Assembly: GCA_965657505.1 (NCBI GenBank)
Contig: CBFHON010000001.1
Location: 124,001 to 188,000, forward strand
Length of the DNA stretch: 64,000 nt
Direction of reading: 5' to 3'
Source of the DNA: TMED109 sp002171375
Lineage (GTDB): Bacteria; Pseudomonadota; Alphaproteobacteria; TMED109
Position 1 is the stretch's first letter. Each line of letters starts with the position of its first letter. Below are positions 51,661-59,076 of this stretch, in pieces. The translations under genes were made by a program, and so were the position numbers. The notes beneath the pieces were generated by a model. It saw nothing but the letters and a program-made list of their open reading frames with translations, did no database searches and was not told where the DNA came from.

Positions 51661-53082
51661 TTATGATCTAACATTTAGCCCATCTCTTAATGTATTTTTA
51701 TAAATTTGTATAGCAGGAACTATAGTAGCAATCAATGCTGCACAAATTATAGAAATTATCATTTGTAAATCATAATTTTTAATTGAGAAGCTATTTATAA
51801 AAATACCATAATTATTTTGTAAATAATCTTTTCCTATAGAAAAAATTATAATCATTAAAATATAACCTATCGCACATGAAATTAATGAAATTATAATTGA
51901 TTCAACTAGCAATAGACTGACTATATTAGTTGGAGAAGCTCCTACAGACCTCAATATAGCCATTTCTCTTCTTCTACCATTTAATCCAGCTATAGTCATA
52001 GCTATCATACCTAAAAGAGCTATAATAATAATAAAAAATGTAATAATTTTAAAAGCTTTATCTACATTTCCTGTTAATGCCCAAAGTCTTGATAAAGTAA
52101 TTCCAGGCATTACTGAGCTAATTGCTTCTTCCTTATAATTTAATACATCTCTTTGAAACTGAAATACTTGCGTTCTATTTTTTAATGATACAAATATAGC
52201 CGATATAGTCTTAGGCTTTAATTCACTTTGCATTATTTGTTCTATGGATACATCTATAACTTTTTGATTTCCTATCCATCCTGTGTGCATAGCTTCAATT
52301 CCAGCTAAACTTATATAAACTGCATTATCTATTGGAGTGCCTGTCGGTTTCAATATACCAGTAACTTTAAAACCTAGGTTTTCGTGATTATGTCCTTCAT
52401 GTCCTTCATCTGCATGATCTTCGTGATTATCATGTTCTTCATGCTTGGCATGGTCGTCGTGATCTACGTGATCGTCGTGATTATCATGTTCTTCATCTGC
52501 ATGATCGTCGTGATCTGCATGATCGGAGTGATTTTCTTTTTCTGAGCTAAAAGTATGGACTTCACCTACATCGGATAATCCATGTGTTATAATTATCTCT
52601 GCATCTAGATTATATTTTAGTTTATTTGCAACTGCATTTCCTAAAACAACATCAAATACATCATTAAAAGAATTTCCGGAGAGAAACTCTATATTTTTTC
52701 CAGATGAATATTTAATTTCCTTAAAATAATTATTTGTTGTTCCTATAACTCGGTAGCCTTTATGACTATCTCCTAATGTTATTGGTACAGCCCAATTCAT
52801 TTTATTATTATCTGTTATATCTTTAAAAGTGCTCCAACGGATTGTGCTGTTAGGTTCTCCAATAAGAAAAACACTATTAAGCAATATTTGTAAATCTCCT
52901 CCTCTGGCTGCAACTACACTATCTACTCCAGAAATAGTATTTTGAAAGCTCGATCTCACAGATTCTTGAATACGAGAAACAGTAAAAAATAATGAAATAG
53001 AAAAGGCAAGAGTTAAAATAATTAATAAGCAACTTAGCCATCTATTTAATAAAGATTGAATTACTAAAGTAAATTTAATCAT
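51661..53082 (-). CDS. FtsX-type ABC transporter permease with histidine-rich loop
   Basis: A 473-residue permease of the MacB/LolCE/FtsX type: one N-terminal helix, a large external loop and three C-terminal helices (IITFFIIIIALLGMIAMTIAG and following, with GRRREMAILRSVGASP). Residues about 185-233 form a histidine-rich repeat built of DHADHDDHA-like units with 16 histidines interleaved with Asp and Glu, clearly a metal-binding stretch. The loop is coded by imperfectly repeated DNA near 52385-52540. The ATPase gene overlaps its start by eight bases. Probably a zinc-linked exporter or lipoprotein-release-like complex. Confidence 0.8.
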   Translation of the reverse strand: MIKFTLVIQSLLNRWLSCLLIILTLAFSISLFFTVSRIQESVRSSFQNTISGVDSVVAARGGDLQILLNSVFLIGEPNSTIRWSTFKDITDNNKMNWAVPITLGDSHKGYRVIGTTNNYFKEIKYSSGKNIEFLSGNSFNDVFDVVLGNAVANKLKYNLDAEIIITHGLSDVGEVHTFSSEKENHSDHADHDDHADEEHDNHDDHVDHDDHAKHEEHDNHEDHADEGHEGHNHENLGFKVTGILKPTGTPIDNAVYISLAGIEAMHTGWIGNQKVIDVSIEQIMQSELKPKTISAIFVSLKNRTQVFQFQRDVLNYKEEAISSVMPGITLSRLWALTGNVDKAFKIITFFIIIIALLGMIAMTIAGLNGRRREMAILRSVGASPTNIVSLLLVESIIISLISCAIGYILMIIIFSIGKDYLQNNYGIFINSFSIKNYDLQMIISIICAALIATIVPAIQIYKNTLRDGLNVRS

Positions 53083-53761
53083 TATTTATCTCACATATTT
53101 CAGTAATATTTTTAACTTTTTTAAATTTATTAGATAATTTATGCTCATGGCTTACCATAATTAAACCTTGTTCATTTTCATCAATAGACTTGAACAATAA
53201 ATTAATAAATTCTTTTTGATTACTTTTGTCTAATGCTGAAGTTGGCTCGTCTGCTAATATAATTTCTGGTTTTCCAATTAATGCTCTAGCGACAGCAACT
53301 CTTTGTTGTTGTCCAATGCTTAATTCATAAGCCTTACGATTTATAAGATCTTCATAGTTTAGGGATAACTTATCCATTAATTCTTTAATTTCATCATTAT
53401 TAGATTTTGATTGCTTAATACTAGAGTATGCTTTTCCTAATAAAATATTATTTTTTACTGATACATAAGGTAATAAATTAAAGGTTTGAAATACTATTCC
53501 AAAATGATCTCCTCTTATTTTATCTTTTATACTTGATGAGGTATTAGAAATATTTGTACCCAAAATATCAATATTTCCTTTTTGAGGAGAAATAGTTCCA
53601 GATAATAAATTTAAAAATGTAGACTTTCCTAAACCAGATTCACCATAAATTAAAATACTATCACTTTTATTCAGTTTAAAATTTTTAATGTTGAGATTAA
53701 AATTTATGTTTTGTCCTATTTTGTATTTTAAATTTTTTATTGATATAAGATTATTGGTCAT
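53075..53761 (-). CDS. ABC transporter ATP-binding protein (LolD/MacB-type)
   Basis: A 228-residue ATPase. Walker A is GESGLGKST, the signature is LSIGQQQRVAVARAL and Walker B with D-loop is IILADEPTSALD; H-loop MVSHEHKL. The FQTFNLLPYVSVKNNIL Q-loop is typical of LolD/MacB-type ATPases. It overlaps by eight bases the FtsX-type permease it serves, and the Fur-family regulator precedes it. It is unlikely to be the ZnuC partner of the ZnuB-like permease, since it belongs to another subfamily. Confidence 0.9.
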   Translation of the reverse strand: MTNNLISIKNLKYKIGQNINFNLNIKNFKLNKSDSILIYGESGLGKSTFLNLLSGTISPQKGNIDILGTNISNTSSSIKDKIRGDHFGIVFQTFNLLPYVSVKNNILLGKAYSSIKQSKSNNDEIKELMDKLSLNYEDLINRKAYELSIGQQQRVAVARALIGKPEIILADEPTSALDKSNQKEFINLLFKSIDENEQGLIMVSHEHKLSNKFKKVKNITEICEINND

Positions 53762-53793
53762 TATTAATTACTCATTATTGAACTATACAAAAC

Positions 53794-54240
53794 TTATTGG
53801 CATTTCTGACATATAATAGGAATTTCAATATTTACATCAGGACTTAGTATCACACCTAATTTCTTTGAGCTTTTTTCAAGGTCTAGCCCCATACTTTTAT
53901 TACATGTTTCTATTACGCTTAAACAACTTGTGCAGATGTTAGTAATATGCGTATGCTTTTCATCAGTATTATCACATACCATATATTTATTCAAAAATGA
54001 TATTTTATGAACGACATTTAACTTTACCCAAAATTCAATTACTCTATAAACTGAAGAAATATTTAAATTTTTCCCCTTGTTTTTAATAATTGCATTTATA
54101 TCATATGCTGATATAGGAATTTCACTTCCTAACAAAATGTCTAATATCAGTAACCTATTTGGAGTTAATGTTTCATTTTTATCCAAACAGATATTGATTG
54201 CTTTATTTTTTTTATTTGTTTGTTTTTCTTTAAGTTCCAT
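53794..54240 (-). CDS. Fur-family regulator (Zur-like)
   Basis: A 148-residue Fur-family protein. The start is set at the ATG at 54240 because earlier frames add an unlikely hydrophobic extension. The winged-helix portion has LTPNRLLILDILLGSE and SSVYRVIEFWVKLNVVHK; the metal-binding portion has HTHITNICTSCLSVIETC and CQKCQ, giving the CxxC pairs of a structural zinc site. Its neighbours (ABC pair, ZnuA-like, ZnuB-like genes) point to a zinc-responsive repressor. It lies divergently from the porin with a palindromic operator between. Confidence 0.85.
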   Translation of the reverse strand: MELKEKQTNKKNKAINICLDKNETLTPNRLLILDILLGSEIPISAYDINAIIKNKGKNLNISSVYRVIEFWVKLNVVHKISFLNKYMVCDNTDEKHTHITNICTSCLSVIETCNKSMGLDLEKSSKKLGVILSPDVNIEIPIICQKCQ

Positions 54241-54266
54241 AAGAAATATTAACATAATGAATAAAT

Positions 54267-54313
54267 TTGACAATGTATTTCTTGCATGCAATAGTATTGC
54301 ATTATTATATAAT
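54267..54313 (+). promoter_or_regulatory. porin promoter region
   Basis: TTGACA at 54267 and TATAAT at 54308 are both present on the plus strand; spacing fits neither pair exactly (TAGTAT at 54292 lies 19 bases after TTGACA). Assignment of the actual promoter is open. Confidence 0.35.
54286..54302. promoter_or_regulatory. palindromic operator, probable Zur/Fur-family site
   Basis: ATGCAATA-G-TATTGCAT is a perfect 8-1-8 palindrome between the Fur-family gene and the porin, inside the candidate promoter of both. Confidence 0.5.
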
Positions 54314-54318
54314 ATTTA

Positions 54319-54356
54319 AACTAAGGTGTTATGGCTCTCCTCCTAACACCTTAGTT
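54319..54356 (+). promoter_or_regulatory. leader hairpin with CUCUCCUCC loop
   Basis: AACTAAGGTGTTA and TAACACCTTAGTT form a perfect 13-base-pair stem; the loop TGGCTCTCCTCC exposes CUCUCCUCC. It lies in the porin 5' leader, 131 bases before the ATG. The stem is followed by only short T-runs, so it is not an efficient terminator. Confidence 0.55.
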
Positions 54357-54487
54357 ATTTATAAAATTATTTTACGAGGGTTATAGAGGTGAGCACTTTA
54401 GTGAGGATTATTTATTAAAGTGAAAGCTATTATCTAACGATGCTAGCTAATATATTAACTTAATTAAGATATGTTTGGGAGAAAATA

Positions 54488-55783
54488 ATGACTACATTTA
54501 AAATATTACTATCATTGCTTGCAACATTTTTTGTATATACAAAATGTGCAGTGGCTGATGATATAGAAGATCGTGTTAAAGAATTGGAAGCAAAGATTGC
54601 TCAAATGGAGAATAAAGGTGGAGGTAACACAGAAGGATCCTCTGGAAGCACTAAAATATATGGAAATGAATTTAATCCATCCATTGGAATTATTTTAAAC
54701 GGAAAATATAATAATTTTTCTATGAAATCCGCAGAACCAGCTGTCAAAGGTTTTGCAATAGGGCATGAAGGAGAACGTGGTCGTGAAGGTTTACAACTAG
54801 GTGAGTCTGAATTGAATTTCTCTAGTAATATTGATGATAAATTTTATGGAAGTATGACTTTTGCTATAGTAAAAGAGAGTGATACTTCAGATGATAAGGT
54901 AGAATTTGAAGAAGGTTACATAATGACTACTCCGAATTTTAATTTTCCTGATGGAATGAGTCTTAAAGCTGGAAAAGCATTCTGGACTTTAGGTTATATG
55001 AATGAACATCATGCACATGCAGATGACTTTGCTAATAGACCTCTTCCTTATAGAGTATATTTAAATAAAGGTTGGAATGATACTGGAGCAGAAATTTCAT
55101 ATACTTTACCTACAGATTACTATGCTGAAGTTGGTGCTGGACTGTTCCGTGGTAATGATTATCCTATTAAAGGTCCTGATGGAGAAAGTCCAGGAGCAAT
55201 GTCTGCATATGCTCGTATTGGAGGAGATATTGACCAAGATCAAAATTGGAGATTAGGAGTTTATTATGTTGATGGTGATAGTCCTTCAGGTCGTAAAGGT
55301 AATGAAGATGAAATAGTATTTACGGGTGACACTACTCTATACGTAACAGACTTTAGATACTCTTTAGCTCCAACGGGTAACGTAAGAGACCAAGAATGGA
55401 CCTTGCAAGCTGAGCTTTTTGCCCGTAGTGAAGATGGAACGTACAATATCGATAGTGGCGGCGAAAATCAATTTAATGGCACTTCATATGGTTGGTATGT
55501 GCAGAGTGTTTATAAATTTAACCCTAGATGGCGTGCTGGAGTACGTTATAGTCAGATGGAGACACCTGGAGTGCCTACAGCATTAATAGGTACAGATCTA
55601 GACGGTCAAGGCTATGACCCGACTTCTGTAGCAGTTATGGCTGATTGGACAAATAGTGAATTTAGCCGTGTTCGTTGGCAATTTAATCAAGATAAATTAG
55701 CAAGTGGTTCAGGTTCAACTGATAACCAATTTACATTGCAATATATCATTAGTATTGGGGCTCATGGAGCTCATAAATTCTAG
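54488..55783 (+). CDS. outer-membrane porin
   Basis: A 431-residue exported protein with a signal peptide ending VADD (residue 23), an N-terminal heptad coiled coil (DIEDRVKELEAKIAQMEN) and a beta-barrel of alternating strands ending in HGAHKF, whose terminal phenylalanine is the usual assembly signal. Segments such as FYGSMTFAIVKESD and WTLQAELFARSEDGTYN resemble strands of OprP/OprO-like or carbohydrate porins. Higher G+C than neighbours, consistent with high expression. Its GGGAGAAAA ribosome-binding site can pair with the leader loop CUCUCC. Confidence 0.75.
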   Translation: MTTFKILLSLLATFFVYTKCAVADDIEDRVKELEAKIAQMENKGGGNTEGSSGSTKIYGNEFNPSIGIILNGKYNNFSMKSAEPAVKGFAIGHEGERGREGLQLGESELNFSSNIDDKFYGSMTFAIVKESDTSDDKVEFEEGYIMTTPNFNFPDGMSLKAGKAFWTLGYMNEHHAHADDFANRPLPYRVYLNKGWNDTGAEISYTLPTDYYAEVGAGLFRGNDYPIKGPDGESPGAMSAYARIGGDIDQDQNWRLGVYYVDGDSPSGRKGNEDEIVFTGDTTLYVTDFRYSLAPTGNVRDQEWTLQAELFARSEDGTYNIDSGGENQFNGTSYGWYVQSVYKFNPRWRAGVRYSQMETPGVPTALIGTDLDGQGYDPTSVAVMADWTNSEFSRVRWQFNQDKLASGSGSTDNQFTLQYIISIGAHGAHKF

Positions 55784-55818
55784 CTATAATTGCTAATTAG
55801 TATTTACTAATAAAAATT

Positions 55819-55857
55819 ATCACGCCTTAATACTATTTAAGGCGTGATTATTTTTTT
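55819..55857 (+). terminator. Rho-independent terminator
   Basis: ATCACGCCTTAA-TACTAT-TTAAGGCGTGAT, then TAT7; a twelve-pair perfect stem and long T-run. It separates the porin transcript from the ZnuA-like gene. Confidence 0.95.
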
Positions 55858-55884
55858 ATATTTATCTTAAATATTGGAGAGAAA

Positions 55885-56796
55885 ATGTTAAAATATATAT
55901 TAGTATTAATTTTAGTACAATTTATATTTTCGTCATCATTATTAGCAAATGATAAATTAAATATATTTGCATGTGAACCAGAATGGAAGTCGCTTGCTGA
56001 AGAAATAGGTGGTGAAAAAGTTAAAGCTATATCAGCTACTCATGCAAAGCAAGATCCTCATCATATTAGGGCAAGGCCCAGCTTAATTGCTAAAATAAGG
56101 CGTGCAGACTTTATTTTTTGCTCAGGAGCAGGTTTAGAAGTAGGGTGGTTGCCCATATTATTACAGAAAGCTAACAGAACAGTTCAGCCTGGTAAATTAG
56201 GCTATTTTATTGCTTCAGAATATACTCCTGTTATAGATATTCCAGAAAAGATAGATCGAAGTCATGGGGATGTTCATCCAGAGGGGAATCCTCATATACA
56301 TTTAGATCCTAATAATATTCTTTTAGTAGCAAAAGAACTAAATAGAAGACTATCTTTAATAGACCCAGGTAATAAGTCTTATTATCAGAAACAGTATAAC
56401 AATTTTATAAATAAGTGGGAAAAAGCTATACCTATGTGGAATAAGGAAATAGCTAATATTAAGGGTAAGAAAATAATTATACACCATAAATCTTTTGACT
56501 ATTTATTTAATTGGATGGAGCTAGATGAAATTGCTTCACTAGAAGTTAAACCAGGTATTCCTCCTACAGCTTCACATCTAAAAAATATATTAGAAAATAT
56601 TAATAGTAATCCAGCCGATATTATAATTGTATCGCCATATGATCCGACTGACGGTGCATTATGGTTGTCAGAAAAAACTCAAATGCCAGTTGTAACTTTA
56701 CCCTACACAATAGGAGGTAATGAAGAAAGTAAAAATTTATTTGCACTATTTGATAGTTCAATTAAAATTTTACAAAATGCATTATATGATAAGTAG
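55885..56796 (+). CDS. zinc/metal ABC transporter substrate-binding protein (ZnuA-like)
   Basis: A 303-residue periplasmic binding protein with a signal peptide (residues 1-21, ending LANDKLN). The cluster A-I pattern appears: IFACEPEWKSLAEEIGG, HAKQDPHHIRARPSLI (metal histidine) and a histidine-rich SHGDVHPEGNPHIHLDPNN, then HHKSFDYLFNWMEL. These are typical of zinc or manganese receptors. The ZnuB-like permease overlaps its end. No ZnuC-type ATPase gene is adjacent. Confidence 0.85.
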   Translation: MLKYILVLILVQFIFSSSLLANDKLNIFACEPEWKSLAEEIGGEKVKAISATHAKQDPHHIRARPSLIAKIRRADFIFCSGAGLEVGWLPILLQKANRTVQPGKLGYFIASEYTPVIDIPEKIDRSHGDVHPEGNPHIHLDPNNILLVAKELNRRLSLIDPGNKSYYQKQYNNFINKWEKAIPMWNKEIANIKGKKIIIHHKSFDYLFNWMELDEIASLEVKPGIPPTASHLKNILENINSNPADIIIVSPYDPTDGALWLSEKTQMPVVTLPYTIGGNEESKNLFALFDSSIKILQNALYDK

Positions 56797-57541
56797 CGAG
56801 ATTTTAAGTATAATTGGGCCAGCTTTACTTGCTGGTCTAATTATTACTATTACACATGCACCTTTAGGAATAGAGGTCTTAAAAAGAGGAATAATATTTA
56901 TTGATCTTGCTGTAGCTCAGATTGCTGGCTTAGGGTTATTAGTATCAAACTTATATTTTAACAAAGATCTACCTTGGTTATCCCAAATTACAGCTTTATT
57001 ATTTGCTCTAATGGCAGCATTTTTCTTTAAAATCATAGAAAGCAAAATTAAATCACAACAAGAAGCAATTATCGGAGTTAGTTTTGTTCTTGCTGCTTCC
57101 ATATCTATTTTATTATTAGCTGATCATCCAACTGGTGGAGAGGAAATACGCCACTTACTTTCTGGACAAATGTTATTTATTTCATGGAATGATGTATTTA
57201 TACATTTGCCAATTTATCTTCTAATACTAGTTTTATGGTTTTTACCAATAAATTTAAATGGTATTGGTTTTTATGTATTATTTTCTTTAGCAATAACATC
57301 TTCAGTACAGTTAGTAGGAGTTTATGTTGTGTTTGCAAGTCTTATTTTGCCTGCATTAACTGCTTTAAATACTAATAATCCATATAAGGCAGCTTGGTTA
57401 AGTGGACTAATTTCAGTGCTGTTAGGAATTATCCTTTCGGTAATATTTGATTTACCAGCAGGTCCGATATTAGTTGTAACTTATGTTTTTGTAACTATTT
57501 TTATAGTATTAATTAGAAAACTGAATAATAGTAGAATTTAA
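56786..57541 (+). CDS. zinc/metal ABC transporter permease (ZnuB-like)
   Basis: A 251-residue membrane protein of the ABC-3 family, about eight helices. The start at MISSEILSIIGPALLAG overlaps the ZnuA-like stop; a start nine bases earlier is equally possible. The family motif with GxxxRRGIIFIDLAVAQIAGLGLLV-type residues (GIIFIDLAVAQIAGLG) and DHPTGGEEIRHLLSGQ is conserved. It follows ZnuA and precedes the DUF3299 gene by 15 bases. Confidence 0.85.
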   Translation: MISSEILSIIGPALLAGLIITITHAPLGIEVLKRGIIFIDLAVAQIAGLGLLVSNLYFNKDLPWLSQITALLFALMAAFFFKIIESKIKSQQEAIIGVSFVLAASISILLLADHPTGGEEIRHLLSGQMLFISWNDVFIHLPIYLLILVLWFLPINLNGIGFYVLFSLAITSSVQLVGVYVVFASLILPALTALNTNNPYKAAWLSGLISVLLGIILSVIFDLPAGPILVVTYVFVTIFIVLIRKLNNSRI

Positions 57542-57556
57542 TATAGGGAGTATGAG

Positions 57557-58108
57557 ATGAAATTTATAGTTTATATTATTATATCTATTTATTTAGCATG
57601 TTCTGCCATATATGCTAACGATACTATTGAAATTACTTCTGAAACATCAGTTCTTCCTATAACGTGGACAGACTTATTGCCAGCAGATGCTTTTGATTTT
57701 GTTCCAGAAAGTGGTGTTACAGATGAAATGTGGAGTGATCCAGACTTTTTAATAGCTGTAGAAGAAGCAGGTTTAGCAACAGTTACAGAATTGAATGGGG
57801 TAAATATTAGATTAACCGGTTTTATGGTTCCGTTAGATGTAGATTTTGGCGAAGCAGAAACTGTTACTGAATTTGTTTTAGTACCCTCAGCTGGAATGTG
57901 TATGCATGTACCACCACCACCACCTAATCAAATGTTAATGGTGCGTTTTAATAAACCAGTTAGAATTCGACATATGTATCAACCCATCGGTATCAATGGA
58001 GTTGTTAATATAGAAGAGCCAAACGATGAGGCTTTTGGAAGTATTTATAACGTAACGGGAGAGTTAGTAGAGGATGTTACCTATAAGGATCTTGATTTAG
58101 GAAGATAA
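57557..58108 (+). CDS. exported DUF3299 family protein
   Basis: A 183-residue protein with a signal peptide ending IYAND (residue 21). The mature part has TWTDLLPADAFDFV, NIRLTGFMVPLDVDFG, and LVPSAGMCMHVPPPPPNQM, the DUF3299 hallmark with a Cys-x-His and a proline run that could bind metal. The family appears repeatedly next to zinc-related ABC and Zur genes, in line with this context; function is not established. Last gene before a hairpin and the Fur box. Confidence 0.8.
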   Translation: MKFIVYIIISIYLACSAIYANDTIEITSETSVLPITWTDLLPADAFDFVPESGVTDEMWSDPDFLIAVEEAGLATVTELNGVNIRLTGFMVPLDVDFGEAETVTEFVLVPSAGMCMHVPPPPPNQMLMVRFNKPVRIRHMYQPIGINGVVNIEEPNDEAFGSIYNVTGELVEDVTYKDLDLGR

Positions 58109-58198
58109 TTTTAAACGAGAGTAAATGGAGGTACTCACTTACTCTCGACTTAAATATAAGGTTATTACTTTCTTGGGAGGAAACTAATTGTCCTTATA
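58107..58198 (-). ncRNA. candidate small RNA with CCUCCC core and CCUCC loop
   Basis: On the minus strand, TTGACA and TATATA 17 bases apart lead to a transcript with GTTTCCTCCCAAGAA near its start and a hairpin CGAGAGTAA/TTACTCTCG (58116-58147) whose loop contains ACCTCC, followed by TTTAAAATT. The core differs at one base from that at 28394-28408, and TAATAA recurs after it. The Fur-type box lies immediately upstream of the -35 element. The pattern suggests an iron-regulated antisense-to-ribosome-binding-site RNA. Confidence 0.5.
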
Positions 58199-58204
58199 TA
58201 CAAA

Positions 58205-58233
58205 TATATATCGTATTTAAAATAGTTTGTCAA
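58205..58233 (-). promoter_or_regulatory. near-consensus sigma-70 promoter of the small RNA
   Basis: TTGACA (58228-58233) and TATATA (58205-58210) on the minus strand are separated by 17 bases. It abuts the Fur-type box. Confidence 0.7.
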
Positions 58234-58254
58234 TGAGAATGATAATCATTCTCA
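58234..58254. promoter_or_regulatory. Fur-type box
   Basis: TGAGAATGAT-A-ATCATTCTCA is a perfect 10-1-10 palindrome resembling the classical Fur operator GATAATGATAATCATTATC. It lies between the small RNA promoter and the plus-strand hypothetical gene. Confidence 0.8.
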
Positions 58255-58274
58255 AAAAATAATAAAGAGTTAAT

Positions 58275-58538
58275 ATGAAAAAAATTTTTGTAATAGAAAT
58301 AAATGAGAAAGATAAAAATATAGAAAATGAAGCGGTTATAAATGAATTAGAGCAACAGTTTCAGGAATTTTCAGAAAAAATTAGTAGTAATAAAAATTTA
58401 TATATAAGATTTAAAAGAATAGGTACGACTTGGCAAAATATTTTAAACAATTTAATAAAAATTAAAAAAGATAATAATATAGTAAAAAAAGAAGAAAATA
58501 AATTTAATAAAACGAATCATTTAAAAGTGGTTAAATAA
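58275..58538 (+). CDS. small Fur-box-adjacent protein of unknown function
   Basis: An 87-residue, lysine- and asparagine-rich protein beginning MKKIFVIEINEKDKNIENEA, with a helix ELEQQFQEFSEKISSNKN and the segment YIRFKRIGTTWQNILNN. No family is recognised. The Fur-type box ends 20 bases before its ATG, so iron control is plausible. A second small gene follows after 22 bases. Confidence 0.55.
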   Translation: MKKIFVIEINEKDKNIENEAVINELEQQFQEFSEKISSNKNLYIRFKRIGTTWQNILNNLIKIKKDNNIVKKEENKFNKTNHLKVVK

Positions 58539-58560
58539 ATATTATTTAAGGGATGTTAAT

Positions 58561-58989
58561 ATGAAATTAATAGTCTATTTTTCAATATTTTATTTATTAT
58601 GTATGAACTTGTATGCAGAGAAAGTTCCTGCTGGATATGTCGCTAAATGGGATACTATTTTATTATCAGACCAAGATTATGAAATAAAATCAAAAAAAAC
58701 ATGTCAATCTTTTGAAGGTACCCTTAAAAAGGGTAAAATAGAAATGCCTCATATTATACCATTTAAGATTATTAATAAAACCCTAATAAATTTTATTAAT
58801 GGATATAAAATTAATAGTGAAGAATCTAATTTAGATTTGATAAATAAAATTGATACAGTTGTTATATGGCCTAATTATGAACAGTCTAATTGGTACGTTT
58901 TAATGGGCAGCAGTTCATGTTTTATAAGCTGGATTGAAATACAACCGGATAATCTAGATGCAATTATTGATTCTGGAAAGAAATTATAA
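58561..58989 (+). CDS. exported protein of unknown function
   Basis: A 142-residue protein with signal peptide VYFSIFYLLCMNLYA (cleavage near residue 19). The mature part has two cysteines (KKTCQSFEG, GSSSCFISW) and a beta-rich pattern (YVAKWDTILLSDQDYEI, TVVIWPNYEQSNWYVLMGS). No family is recognised. Follows the Fur-box-adjacent gene and may be on the same transcript. Confidence 0.5.
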   Translation: MKLIVYFSIFYLLCMNLYAEKVPAGYVAKWDTILLSDQDYEIKSKKTCQSFEGTLKKGKIEMPHIIPFKIINKTLINFINGYKINSEESNLDLINKIDTVVIWPNYEQSNWYVLMGSSSCFISWIEIQPDNLDAIIDSGKKL

Positions 58990-59076
58990 ATATTTTTATG
59001 TTTAATTTCTAATAATATATAAAACTAAAATTTATATTATCTTCACATATTATTATATAAATTATATAATCTAATT

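Noticed and set aside
52385..52545. DNA tandem repeats as a mobile or regulatory repeat
   Set aside because: The repeats are in frame and encode the histidine-rich loop of the permease.
54319..54356. Hairpin as a simple terminator of an upstream transcript
   Set aside because: It lies between divergent genes, with no gene reading into it from the left on the plus strand, and its T-runs are short.
58171..58190. TTGGGAGGAAACTAATTG as a ribosome-binding site of a plus-strand gene
   Set aside because: The frame from TTG ends after about ten codons, and the minus-strand small RNA reading explains promoter, core and hairpin together.
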